DNA of 64,000 bases, taken from the NCBI GenBank assembly GCA_028752905.1, contig JAQNBH010000013.1:22069477-22133476 (forward strand), written 5' to 3'. Position numbers and translations under genes: made by a program. Origin of the DNA: Cladorhizidae sp. MBARI D1340-BT2. Lineage: Eukaryota > Porifera > Demospongiae > Poecilosclerida > Cladorhizidae. The stretch's first letter is position 1, and each line of letters starts with the position of its first letter. Below the pieces are notes generated by a model that was given only the letters and a program-made list of their open reading frames with translations, was not told where the DNA came from and searched no databases. Positions 51,056 to 63,791 of the stretch are shown here, piece after piece.

Positions 51056-52150
51056 TAAGAGTACAATTCATAACTGCCCTAATTAACAAGACCATGTCCC
51101 AGATTTTGTCAACTGATAGAGAAGGCCCTTATCTGCAACATGTCAACAGATTATCAATAAATGTAGTGGTTTTTCACTGGCAGGCCACCGCTTTGGCAAC
51201 TGGAAAACGCCAGGAAATATCGCAAACCTTACCACTTCAAATCACCATAACTTGCTAATACTTAGAGTACTCAAACTTTTGGCACGTACAAAAGACAGAT
51301 AATTAGAAGGGCTATCCGGTGATATAAAAATTATCTTTTTTGGGTAAAGTGTAGAACAGTTATGAGCTTTACGGCAAAAAAATAAGATTTTTTGGGGGAA
51401 AATGAGAAACATATAGACCAAATTAGGGCAAATATCAAGATAGAGAACACATAATGAAACCTATCATTCTAATCATATCAAGTCCATTACAGTGAAGTAT
51501 GCAGAATATTATGGATGTTTGATATCAACAGAGAGCACAGGGAGAGACCAATCTTAATAGCTATATATAAAGTTTATTCAGTGAAGTGTGGAGAATCTAT
51601 GAAGCTAACCTGTTTAGCATCAAGATAGAGAACACATAGAGAAACCTATCATTCGAGTCATATCAAGTCCATTACAGTGAAGTGTGCATAATAAATGGAT
51701 TTTTGGTATCAACAGAGAGCACAGAGAGAGACCTGTCTTAATAGCTATATATCAATGAAGTTTGGAGAATCCATGAAGCTAACATATTTAGCATCAAGAG
51801 AGAGCAGAGAGAAACCTATCTTGTGATTCTATCAAGTCCATTACTGTGAAGTATGCAGAATATACGGATGTTTGGTATCAAGAGAGAGAACAGAGAGAGG
51901 CCTACCTTTAGAGCTATATATCAAGTCTATTAATTGAAGTGTAGAGAATCTATGAAGCTAACATGTTTAGCACAAGATAGAGAACACTGAGAGATACCTA
52001 TCTTGCAAGTCCATTACAGTGAAGTGTGCAGAATATATGGATGTTTGGTATCAAGAGAGAGCACTTAGAGAGTCCTATCTTAATAGCTATACATCAAGTC
52101 TATTCAGTGAAGTGTGGATAATCTACGAAGCTAACATGTTTAGCATCAAG
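51056..52150 (+). repeat. Unit 50, 1095 bp, U+SR0c+triplet
   Basis: Begins like unit 29 (aaaataag, attctaatc, SR0c, SR1d), then SR2 with atatacgg and gcacaag, and a plain SR3. Confidence 0.93.
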
Positions 52151-52718
52151 TAAGAGTACAATTCATAACTGCCCTAATTAACAAGACCAAAGTCCCAGAT
52201 TTTGTCAACTGATAGAGAAGGCCCTTATCTGCAACATGTCAACAGATTATCAATAAATGTAGTGGTTTTTCACTGGCAGGCCACCGCTTTGGCAACTGGA
52301 AAACGCCAGGAAATATCGCAAACCTTACCACTTCAAATCACCATAACTTGCTAATACTTAGAGTACTCAAACTTTTTGCATGTACAAAAGACAGATAATT
52401 AGAAGGGCTATCCGGTGATATAAAAATTATCTTTTTTGGGTAAAGTGTAGAACAGTTATGAGCTTAACGGCAAAAAAACAAGATTTTTGGGGGGAAAATG
52501 AGAAACATATAGACCAAATTAGGGCAAATATCAAGATAGAGAACACATAATGAAACCTATCATTCTAATCATATCAAGTCCATTACAGTGAAGTGTGCAG
52601 AATATATGGGTGTTTGTATCAAGAGAGAGCACTTAGAGAGTCCTATCTTAATAGCTTTACATCAAGTCTATTCAGTGAAGTGTGGATAATCTACGAAGCT
52701 AACATGTTTAGCATCAAG
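52151..52718 (+). repeat. Unit 51, 568 bp, U+SR0a
   Basis: New U variant: actttttgcatgtac and agcttaacgg, with SR0a reading atatgggtgtttg. Recurs as units 53, 55 and 59. Confidence 0.93.
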
Positions 52719-53813
52719 TAAGAGTACAATTCATAACTGCCCTAATTAACAAGACCATGTCCCAGATTTTGTCAACTGATAGAGAAGGCCCTTATCTGCA
52801 ACATGTCAACAGATTATCAATAAATGTAGTGGTTTTTCACTGGCAGGCCACCGCTTTGGCAACTGGAAAACGCCAGGAAATATCGCAAACCTTACCACTT
52901 CAAATCACCATAACTTGCTAATACTTAGAGTACTCAAACTTTTGGCACGTACAAAAGACAGATAATTAGAAGGGCTATCCGGTGATATAAAAATTATCTT
53001 TTTTGGGTAAAGTGTAGAACAGTTATGAGCTTTACGGCAAAAAAAAAAGATTTTTTGGGGGAAAATGAGAAACATATAGACCAAATTAGGGCAAATATCA
53101 AGATAGAGAACACATAATGAAACCTATCATTCTAATCATATCAAGTCCATTACAGTGAAGTATGCAGAATATTATGGATGTTTGATATCAACAGAGAGCA
53201 CAGGGAGAGACCAATCTTAATAGCTATATATAAAGTTTATTCAGTGAAGTGTGGAGAATCTATGAAGCTAACCTGTTTAGCATCAAGATAGAGAACACAT
53301 AGAGAAACCTATCATTCGAGTCATATCAAGTCCATTACAGTGAAGTGTGCATAATAAATGGATTTTTGGTATCAACAGAGAGCACAGAGAGAGACCTGTC
53401 TTAATAGCTATATATCAATGAAGTTTGGAGAATCCATGAAGCTAACATATTTAGCATCAAGAGAGAGCAGAGAGAAACCTATCTTGTGATTCTATCAAGT
53501 CCATTACTGTGAAGTATGCAGAATATACGGATGTTTGGTATCAAGAGAGAGAACAGAGAGAGGCCTACCTTTAGAGCTATATATCAAGTCTATTAATTGA
53601 AGTGTAGAGAATCTATGAAGCTAACATGTTTAGCACAAGATAGAGAACACTGAGAGATACCTATCTTGCAAGTCCATTACAGTGAAGTGTGCAGAATATA
53701 TGGATGTTTGGTATCAAGAGAGAGCACTTAGAGAGTCCTATCTTAATAGCTATACATCAAGTCTATTCAGTGAAGTGTGGATAATCTACGAAGCTAACAT
53801 GTTTAGCATCAAG
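52719..53813 (+). repeat. Unit 52, 1095 bp, like unit 50
   Basis: Has attctaatc, SR0c and SR1d, and an uninterrupted A-run in place of aaaataag. Confidence 0.93.
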
Positions 53814-54381
53814 TAAGAGTACAATTCATAACTGCCCTAATTAACAAGACCAAAGTCCCAGATTTTGTCAACTGATAGAGAAGGCCCTTATCTGCAACAT
53901 GTCAACAGATTATCAATAAATGTAGTGGTTTTTCACTGGCAGGCCACCGCTTTGGCAACTGGAAAACGCCAGGAAATATCGCAAACCTTACCACTTCAAA
54001 TCACCATAACTTGCTAATACTTAGAGTACTCAAACTTTTTGCATGTACAAAAGACAGATAATTAGAAGGGCTATCCGGTGATATAAAAATTATCTTTTTT
54101 GGGTAAAGTGTAGAACAGTTATGAGCTTAACGGCAAAAAAACAAGATTTTTGGGGGGAAAATGAGAAACATATAGACCAAATTAGGGCAAATATCAAGAT
54201 AGAGAACACATAATGAAACCTATCATTCTAATCATATCAAGTCCATTACAGTGAAGTGTGCAGAATATATGGGTGTTTGTATCAAGAGAGAGCACTTAGA
54301 GAGTCCTATCTTAATAGCTTTACATCAAGTCTATTCAGTGAAGTGTGGATAATCTACGAAGCTAACATGTTTAGCATCAAG
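53814..54381 (+). repeat. Unit 53, 568 bp, copy of unit 51
   Basis: Same actttttgcatgtac and agcttaacgg marks, 1663 bases later. Confidence 0.93.
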
Positions 54382-55476
54382 TAAGAGTACAATTCATAAC
54401 TGCCCTAATTAACAAGACCATGTCCCAGATTTTGTCAACTGATAGAGAAGGCCCTTATCTGCAACATGTCAACAGATTATCAATAAATGTAGTGGTTTTT
54501 CACTGGCAGGCCACCGCTTTGGCAACTGGAAAACGCCAGGAAATATCGCAAACCTTACCACTTCAAATCACCATAACTTGCTAATACTTAGAGTACTCAA
54601 ACTTTTGGCACGTAGAAAAGACATATAATTAGAAGGGCTATCCGGTGATATAAAAATTATCTTTTTTGGGTAAAGTGTAGAACAGTTATGAGCTTTACGG
54701 CAAAAAAAAAAGATTTTTTGGGGGAAAATGAGAAACATATAGACCAAATTAGGGCAAATATCAAGATAGAGAACACATAATGAAACCTATCATTCTAATC
54801 ATATCAAGTCCATTACAGTGAAGTATGCAGAATATTATGGATGTTTGATATCAACAGAGAGCACAGGGAGAGACCAATCTTAATAGCTATATATAAAGTT
54901 TATTCAGTGAAGTGTGGAGAATCTATGAAGCTAACCTGTTTAGCATCAAGATAGAGAACACATAGAGAAACCTATCATTCGAGTCATATCAAGTCCATTA
55001 CAGTGAAGTGTGCATAATAAATGGATTTTTGGTATCAACAGAGAGCACAGAGAGAGACCTGTCTTAATAGCTATATATCAATGAAGTTTGGAGAATCCAT
55101 GAAGCTAACATATTTAGCATCAAGAGAGAGCAGAGAGAAACCTATCTTGTGATTCTATCAAGTCCATTACTGTGAAGTATGCAGAATATACGGATGTTTG
55201 GTATCAAGAGAGAGAACAGAGAGAGGCCTACCTTTAGAGCTATATATCAAGTCTATTAATTGAAGTGTAGAGAATCTATGAAGCTAACATGTTTAGCACA
55301 AGATAGAGAACACTGAGAGATACCTATCTTGCAAGTCCATTACAGTGAAGTGTGCAGAATATATGGATGTTTGGTATCAAGAGAGAGCACTTAGAGAGTC
55401 CTATCTTAATAGCTATACATCAAGTCTATTCAGTGAAGTGTGGATAATCTACGAAGCTAACATGTTTAGCATCAAG
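54382..55476 (+). repeat. Unit 54, 1095 bp, copy of unit 52
   Basis: Private cgtagaaaagacatataatt, otherwise with the marks of unit 52. Confidence 0.93.
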
Positions 55477-56044
55477 TAAGAGTACAATTCATAACTGCCC
55501 TAATTAACAAGACCAAAGTCCCAGATTTTGTCAACTGATAGAGAAGGCCCTTATCTGCAACATGTCAACAGATTATCAATAAATGTAGTGGTTTTTCACT
55601 GGCAGGCCACCGCTTTGGCAACTGGAAAACGCCAGGAAATATCGCAAACCTTACCACTTCAAATCACCATAACTTGCTAATACTTAGAGTACTCAAACTT
55701 TTTGCATGTACAAAAGACAGATAATTAGAAGGGCTATCCGGTGATATAAAAATTATCTTTTTTGGGTAAAGTGTAGAACAGTTATGAGCTTAACGGCAAA
55801 AAAACAAGATTTTTGGGGGGAAAATGAGAAACATATAGACCAAATTAGGGCAAATATCAAGATAGAGAACACATAATGAAACCTATCATTCTAATCATAT
55901 CAAGTCCATTACAGTGAAGTGTGCAGAATATATGGGTGTTTGTATCAAGAGAGAGCACTTAGAGAGTCCTATCTTAATAGCTTTACATCAAGTCTATTCA
56001 GTGAAGTGTGGATAATCTACGAAGCTAACATGTTTAGCATCAAG
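55477..56044 (+). repeat. Unit 55, 568 bp, copy of unit 51
   Basis: Third consecutive dimer with the actttttgcatgtac U. Confidence 0.93.
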
Positions 56045-57139
56045 TAAGAGTACAATTCATAACTGCCCTAATTAACAAGACCATGTCCCAGATTTTGTCA
56101 ACTGATAGAGAAGGCCCTTATCTGCAACATGTCAACAGATTATCAATAAATGTAGTGGTTTTTCACTGGCAGGCCACCGCTTTGGCAACTGGAAAACGCC
56201 AGGAAATATCGCAAACCTTACCACTTCAAATCACCATAACTTGCTAATACTTAGAGTACTCAAACTTTTGGCACGTACAAAAGACAGATAATTAGAAGGG
56301 CTATCCGGTGATATAAAAATTATCTTTTTTGGGTAAAGTGTAGAACAGTTATGAGCTTTACGGCAAAAAAAAAAGATTTTTTGGGGGAAAATGAGAAACA
56401 TATAGACCAAATTAGGGCAAATATCAAGATAGAGAACACATAATGAAACCTATCATTCGAATCATATCAAGTTCATTACAGTGAAGTGTGCAGAATATTA
56501 TGGATGTTTGATATCAACAGAGAGCACAGGGAGAGACCAATCTTAATAGCTATATATAAAGTTTATTCAGTGAAGTGTGGAGAATCTATGAAGCTAACCT
56601 GTTTAGCATCAAGATAGAGAACACGTAGAGAAACCTATCATTCGAGTCATATCAAGTCCATTACAGTGAAGTGTGCATAATAAATGGATTTTTGGTATCA
56701 ACAGAGAGCACAGAGAGAGACCTGTCTTAATAGCTATATATCAATGAAGTTTGGAGAATCCATGAAGCTAACTTATTTAGCATCAAGAGAGAGCAGAGAG
56801 AAACCTATCTTGTGATTCTATCAAGTCCATTACTGTGAAGTATGCAGAATATACGGATGTTTGGTATCAAGAGAGAGAACAGAGAGAGGCCTACCTTTAG
56901 AGCTATATATCAAGTCTATTAATTGAAGTGTAGAGAATCTATGAACCTATCATGTTTAGCTCAAGATAGAGAACACTGAGAGATACCTATCTTGCAAGTC
57001 CATTACAGTGAAGTGTGCAGAATATATGGATGTTTGGTATCAGGAGAGAGCACTTAGAGAGTCCTATCTTAATAGCTATACATCAAGTCTATTCAGTGAA
57101 GTGTGGATAATCTACGAAGCTAACATGTTTAGCATCAAG
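56045..57139 (+). repeat. Unit 56, 1095 bp, copy of unit 48
   Basis: Has acacgtagag, gaacctatcatg and ggtatcagg, 6652 bases (four dimers) after unit 48. Lacks ggagcatcc. Confidence 0.93.
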
Positions 57140-57707
57140 TAAGAGTACAATTCATAACTGCCCTAATTAACAAGACCAAAGTCCCAGATTTTGTCAACTG
57201 ATAGAGAAGGCCCTTATCTGCAACATATCAACAGATTATCAATAAATGTAGTGGTTTTTCACTGGCAGGCCACCGCTTTGGCAACTGGAAAACGCCAGGA
57301 AATATCGCAAACCTTACCACTTCAAATCGCCATAACTTGCTAATACTTAGAGTACTCAAAAATTTGGCACGTATAAAAGACAGATAATTAGAAGGGCTAT
57401 CCGGTGATATAAAAATTATCTTTTTTGGATAAAGTTTAGAAAAGTTATGAGCTTTACGGCCAAAAAACAAGATTTTTGTGGGGAAAATGAGAAACATATA
57501 GACCAAATTAGGGCAAATATCAAGATAGAGAACACATAATGAAACCTATCATTCTAATCATATCAAGTCCATTACAGTGAAGTGTGCAGAATATATGGAT
57601 GTTTGTATCAAGAGAGAGCACTTAGAGAGTCCTATCTTAATAGCTTTACATCAAGTCTATTCAGTGAAGTGTGGATAATCTACGAAGCTAACATATTTAG
57701 CATCAAG
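57140..57707 (+). repeat. Unit 57, 568 bp, copy of unit 28
   Basis: 6652 bases after unit 49. Minus-strand frame 57228-57506 is open. Confidence 0.93.
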
Positions 57708-58802
57708 TAAGAGTACAATTCATAACTGCCCTAATTAACAAGACCATGTCCCAGATTTTGTCAACTGATAGAGAAGGCCCTTATCTGCAACATGTCAACA
57801 GATTATCAATAAATGTAGTGGTTTTTCACTGGCAGGCCACCGCTTTGGCAACTGGAAAACGCCAGGAAATATCGCAAACCTTACCACTTCAAATCACCAT
57901 AACTTGCTAATACTTAGAGTACTCAAACTTTTGGCACGTACAAAAGACAGATAATTAGAAGGGCTATCCGGTGATATAAAAATTATCTTTTTTGGGTAAA
58001 GTGTAGAACAGTTATGAGCTTTACGGCAAAAAAATAAGATTTTTTGGGGGAAAATGAGAAACATATAGACCAAATTAGGGCAAATATCAAGATAGAGAAC
58101 ACATAATGAAACCTATCATTCTAATCATATCAAGTCCATTACAGTGAAGTATGCAGAATATTATGGATGTTTGATATCAACAGAGAGCACAGGGAGAGAC
58201 CAATCTTAATAGCTATATATAAAGTTTATTCAGTGAAGTGTGGAGAATCTATGAAGCTAACCTGTTTAGCATCAAGATAGAGAACACATAGAGAAACCTA
58301 TCATTCGAGTCATATCAAGTCCATTACAGTGAAGTGTGCATAATAAATGGATTTTTGGTATCAACAGAGAGCACAGAGAGAGACCTGTCTTAATAGCTAT
58401 ATATCAATGAAGTTTGGAGAATCCATGAAGCTAACATATTTAGCATCAAGAGAGAGCAGAGAGAAACCTATCTTGTGATTCTATCAAGTCCATTACTGTG
58501 AAGTATGCAGAATATACGGATGTTTGGTATCAAGAGAGAGAACAGAGAGAGGCCTACCTTTAGAGCTATATATCAAGTCTATTAATTGAAGTGTAGAGAA
58601 TCTATGAAGCTAACATGTTTAGCACAAGATAGAGAACACTGAGAGATACCTATCTTGCAAGTCCATTACAGTGAAGTGTGCAGAATATATGGATGTTTGG
58701 TATCAAGAGAGAGCACTTAGAGAGTCCTATCTTAATAGCTATACATCAAGTCTATTCAGTGAAGTGTGGATAATCTACGAAGCTAACATGTTTAGCATCA
58801 AG
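57708..58802 (+). repeat. Unit 58, 1095 bp, copy of unit 50
   Basis: Has aaaataag, SR0c and SR1d, four dimers after unit 50. Confidence 0.93.
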
Positions 58803-59370
58803 TAAGAGTACAATTCATAACTGCCCTAATTAACAAGACCAAAGTCCCAGATTTTGTCAACTGATAGAGAAGGCCCTTATCTGCAACATGTCAACAGATT
58901 ATCAATAAATGTAGTGGTTTTTCACTGGCAGGCCACCGCTTTGGCAACTGGAAAACGCCAGGAAATATCGCAAACCTTACCACTTCAAATCACCATAACT
59001 TGCTAATACTTAGAGTACTCAAACTTTTTGCATGTACAAAAGACAGATAATTAGAAGGGCTATCCGGTGATATAAAAATTATCTTTTTTGGGTAAAGTGT
59101 AGAACAGTTATGAGCTTAACGGCAAAAAAACAAGATTTTTGGGGGGAAAATGAGAAACATATAGACCAAATTAGGGCAAATATCAAGATAGAGAACACAT
59201 AATGAAACCTATCATTCTAATCATATCAAGTCCATTACAGTGAAGTGTGCAGAATATATGGGTGTTTGTATCAAGAGAGAGCACTTAGAGAGTCCTATCT
59301 TAATAGCTTTACATCAAGTCTATTCAGTGAAGTGTGGATAATCTACGAAGCTAACATGTTTAGCATCAAG
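58803..59370 (+). repeat. Unit 59, 568 bp, copy of unit 51
   Basis: Has actttttgcatgtac, agcttaacgg and atatgggtgtttg, four dimers after unit 51. Confidence 0.93.
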
Positions 59371-60465
59371 TAAGAGTACAATTCATAACTGCCCTAATTA
59401 ACAAGACCATGTCCCAGATTTTGTCAACTGATAGAGAAGGCCCTTATCTGCAACATGTCAACAGATTATCAATAAATGTAGTGGTTTTTCACTGGCAGGC
59501 CACCGCTTTGGCAACTGGAAAACGCCAGGAAATATCGCAAACCTTACCACTTCAAATCACCATAACTTGCTAATACTTAGAGTACTCAAACTTTTGGCAC
59601 GTACAAAAGACAGATAATTAGAAGGGCTATCCGGTGATATAAAAATTATCTTTTTTGGATAAAGTGTAGAACAGTTATGAGCTTTACGGCAAAAAAAAAA
59701 GATTTTTTGGGGGAAAATGAGAAACATATAGACCAAATTAGGGCAAATATCAAGATAGAGAACACATAATGAAACCTATCATTCGAATCATATCAAGTTC
59801 ATTACAGTGAAGTGTGCAGAATATTATGGATGTTTGATATCAACAGAGAGCACAGGGAGAGACCAATCTTAATAGCTATATATAAAGTTTATTCAGTGAA
59901 GTGTGGAGAATCTATGAAGCTAACCTGTTTAGCATCAAGATAGAGAACACGTAGAGAAACCTATCATTCGAGTCATATCAAGTCCATTACAGTGAAGTGT
60001 GCATAATAAATGGATTTTTGGTATCAACAGAGAGCACAGAGAGAGACCTGTCTTAATAGCTATATATCAATGAAGTTTGGAGAATCCATGAAGCTAACTT
60101 ATTTAGCATCAAGAGAGAGCAGAGAGAAACCTATCTTGTGATTCTATCAAGTCCATTACTGTGAAGTATGCAGAATATACGGATGTTTGGTATCAAGAGA
60201 GAGAACAGAGAGAGGCCTACCTTTAGAGCTATATATCAAGTCTATTAATTGAAGTGTAGAGAATCTATGAACCTATCATGTTTAGCTCAAGATAGAGAAC
60301 ACTGAGAGATACCTATCTTGCAAGTCCATTACAGTGAAGTGTGCAGAATATATGGATGTTTGGTATCAGGAGAGAGCACTTAGAGAGTCCTATCTTAATA
60401 GCTATACATCAAGTCTATTCAGTGAAGTGTGGATAATCTACGAAGCTAACATGTTTAGCATCAAG
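59371..60465 (+). repeat. Unit 60, 1095 bp, copy of unit 48
   Basis: Has acacgtagag, gaacctatcatg and ggtatcagg. The combination ggataaagtgtagaac is not seen in unit 48. Confidence 0.93.
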
Positions 60466-61033
60466 TAAGAGTACAATTCATAACTGCCCTAATTAACAAG
60501 ACCAAAGTCCCAGATTTTGTCAACTGATAGAGAAGGCCCTTATCTGCAACATATCAACAGATTATCAATAAATGTAGTGGTTTTTCACTGGCAGGCCACC
60601 GCTTTGGCAACTGGAAAACGCCAGGAAATATCGCAAACCTTACCACTTCAAATCGCCATAACTTGCTAATACTTAGAGTACTCAAAAATTTGGCACGTAT
60701 AAAAGACAGATAATTAGAAGGGCTATCCGGTGATATAAAAATTATCTTTTTTGGATAAAGTTTAGAAAAGTTATGAGCTTTACGGCCAAAAAACAAGATT
60801 TTTGTGGGGAAAATGAGAAACATATAGACCAAATTAGGGCAAATATCAAGATAGAGAACACATAATGAAACCTATCATTCTAATCATATCAAGTCCATTA
60901 CAGTGAAGTGTGCAGAATATATGGATGTTTGTATCAAGAGAGAGCACTTAGAGAGTCCTATCTTAATAGCTTTACATCAAGTCTATTCAGTGAAGTGTGG
61001 ATAATCTACGAAGCTAACATATTTAGCATCAAG
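60466..61033 (+). repeat. Unit 61, 568 bp, copy of unit 28
   Basis: Marks as in unit 28. Minus-strand frame 60554-60832 is open. Confidence 0.93.
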
Positions 61034-62128
61034 TAAGAGTACAATTCATAACTGCCCTAATTAACAAGACCATGTCCCAGATTTTGTCAACTGATAGAGA
61101 AGGCCCTTATCTGCAACATGTCAACAGATTATCAATAAATGTAGTGGTTTTTCACTGGCAGGCCACCGCTTTGGCAACTGGAAAACGCCAGGAAATATCG
61201 CAAACCTTACCACTTCAAATCACCATAACTTGCTAATACTTAGAGTACTCAAAAATTTGGCACGTACAAAAGACAGATAATTAGAAGGGCTATCCGGTGA
61301 TATAAAAATTATCTTTTTTGGATAAAGTTTAGAAAAGTTATGAGCTTTACGGCAAAAAAACAAGATTTTTGGGGGGGAAATGAGAAACATATAGACCAAA
61401 TTAGGGCAAATATCAAGATAGAGAACACATAATGAAACCTATCATTCGAATCATATCAAGTCCATTACAGTGAAGTGTGCAGAATATTATGGATGTTTGA
61501 TATCAACAGAGAGCACAGGGAGAGACCAATCTTAATAGCTATATATAAAGTTTATTCAGTGAAGTGTGGAGAATCTATGAAGCTAACCTGTTTAGCATCA
61601 AGATAGAGAACACATAGAGAAACCTATCATTCGAGTCATATCAAGTCCATTACAGTGAAGTGTGCATAATAAATGGATTTTTGGTATCAACAGAGAGCAC
61701 AGAGAGAGACCTGTCTTAATAGCTATATATCAATGAAGTTTGGAGAATCCATGAAGCTAACATATTTAGCATCAAGAGAGAGCAGAGAGAAACCTATCTT
61801 GTGATTCTATCAAGTCCATTACTGTGAAGTATGCAGAATATACGGATGTTTGGTATCAAGAGAGAGAACAGAGAGAGGCCTACCTTTAGAGCTATATATC
61901 AAGTCTATTAATTGAAGTGTAGAGAATCTATGAACCTAACATGTTTAGCTCAAGATAGAGAACACTGAGAGATACCTATCTTGCAAGTCCATTACAGTGA
62001 AGTGTGCAGAATATATGGATGTTTGGTATCAGGAGAGAGCACTTAGAGAGTCCTATCTTAATAGCTATACATCAAGTCTATTCAGTGAAGTGTGGATAAT
62101 CTACGAAGCTAACATGTTTAGCATCAAG
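61034..62128 (+). repeat. Unit 62, 1095 bp, U+SR0c+triplet
   Basis: U switches to aaaaatttggc and ggataaagtttagaaaag, as in unit 24. SR0c and SR1d follow. SR2 ends gaacctaacatg, intermediate between unit 48 and the common form. Confidence 0.92.
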
Positions 62129-62696
62129 TAAGAGTACAATTCATAACTGCCCTAATTAACAAGACCAAAGTCCCAGATTTTGTCAACTGATAGAGAAGGC
62201 CCTTATCTGCAACATATCAACAGATTATCAATAAATGTAGTGGTTTTTCACTGGCAGGCCACCGCTTTGGCAACTGGAAAAAGCCAGGAAATATCGCAAA
62301 CCTTACCACTTCAAATCGCCATAACTTGCTAATACTTAGAGTACTAAAAAATTTGGCACGTATAAAAGACAGATAATTAGAAGGGCTATCCGGTGATATA
62401 AAAATTATCTTTTTTGGATAAAGTTTAGAAAAGTTATGAGCTTTACGGCAAAAAAACAAGATTTTTGGGGGGAAAATGAGAAACATATAGACCAAATTAG
62501 GGCAAATATCAAGATAGAGAACACATAATGAAACCTATCATTCGAATCATATCAAGTCCATTACAGTGAAGTGTGCAGAATATATGGATGTTTGTATCAA
62601 GAGAGAGCACTTAGAGAGTCCTATCTTAATAGCTTTACATCAAGTCTATTCAGTGAAGTGTGGATAATCTACGAAGCTAACATGTTTAGCATCAAG
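62129..62696 (+). repeat. Unit 63, 568 bp, U+SR0a
   Basis: Private ggaaaaagcc (CpG lost) and gtactaaaaaat (gagtactc palindrome broken). Keeps atcgccataac, so frame 62217-62495 is open. SR0a has attcgaatc. Confidence 0.93.
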
Positions 62697-63791
62697 TAAG
62701 AGTACAATTCATAACTGCCCTAATTAACAAGACCATGTCCCAGATTTTGTCAACTGATAGAGAAGGCCCTTATCTGCAACATGTCAACAGATTATCAATA
62801 AATGTAGTGGTTTTTCACTGGCAGGCCACCGCTTTGGCAACTGGAAAACGCCAGGAAATATCGCAAACCTTACCACTTCAAATCACCATAACTTGCTAAT
62901 ACTTAGAGTACTCAAACTTTTGGCACGTACAAAAGACAGATAATTAGAAGGGCTATCCGGTGATATAAAAATTATCTTTTTTGGGTAAAGTGTAGAACAG
63001 TTATGAGCTTTACGGCAAAAAAACAAGATTTTTTGGGGGAAAATGAGAAACATATAGACCAAATTAGGGCAAATATCAAGATAGAGAACACATAATGAAA
63101 CCTATCATTCGAATCATATCAAGTCCATTACAGTGAAGTTTGCAGAATATTATGGATGTTTGATATCAACAGAGAGCACAGGGAGAGACCAATCTTAATA
63201 GCTATATATCAAGTTTATTCAGTGAAGTGTGGAGAATCTATGAAGCTAACCTGTCTAGCATCAAGATAGAGAACACATAGAGAAACCTATCATTCGAGTC
63301 ATATCAAGTCCATTACAGTGAAGTATGCATAATAAATGTTTTTTTTGTATCAACAGAGAGCACAGAGAGAGACCTGTCTTAATAGCTATATATCAATGAA
63401 GTTTGGAGAATCCATGAAGCTAACATATTTAGCATCAAGAGAGAGCAGAGAGAAACCTATCTTGTGATTCTATCAAGTCCATTACTGTGAAGTATGCAGA
63501 ATATACGGATGTTTGGTATCAAGAGAGAGAACAGAGAGAGGCCTACCTTTAGAGCTATATATCAAGTCTATTAATTGAAGTGTAGAGAATCTATGAAGCT
63601 AACATGTTTAGCACAAGATAGAGAACACTGAGAGATACCTATCTTGCAAGTCCATTACAGTGAAGTGTGCAGAATATATGGATGTTTGGTATCAAGAGAG
63701 AGCACTTAGAGAGTCCTATCTTAATAGCTATACATCAACTCTATTCAGTGAAGTGTGGATAATCTACGAAGCTAACATGTTTACCATCAAG
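62697..63791 (+). repeat. Unit 64, 1095 bp, U+SR0b+triplet
   Basis: SR0b with tagctatatatc. SR1b has an eight-T run. SR3 has caactctatt and taccatc. The lineage returns to the one seen in units 7-9 and ends the ninth 1663 bp dimer. Confidence 0.92.

Larger units (their letters stand above)
48825..63791 (+). repeat. Block D: nine 1663 bp dimers (568 + 1095)
   Basis: Eighteen units alternate strictly 568 and 1095 bp over 14967 bases, which is exactly 9 x 1663. The U of the short unit has accaaagtccc and that of the long unit has accatgtccc. This is the most regular part of the window. Confidence 0.93.
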
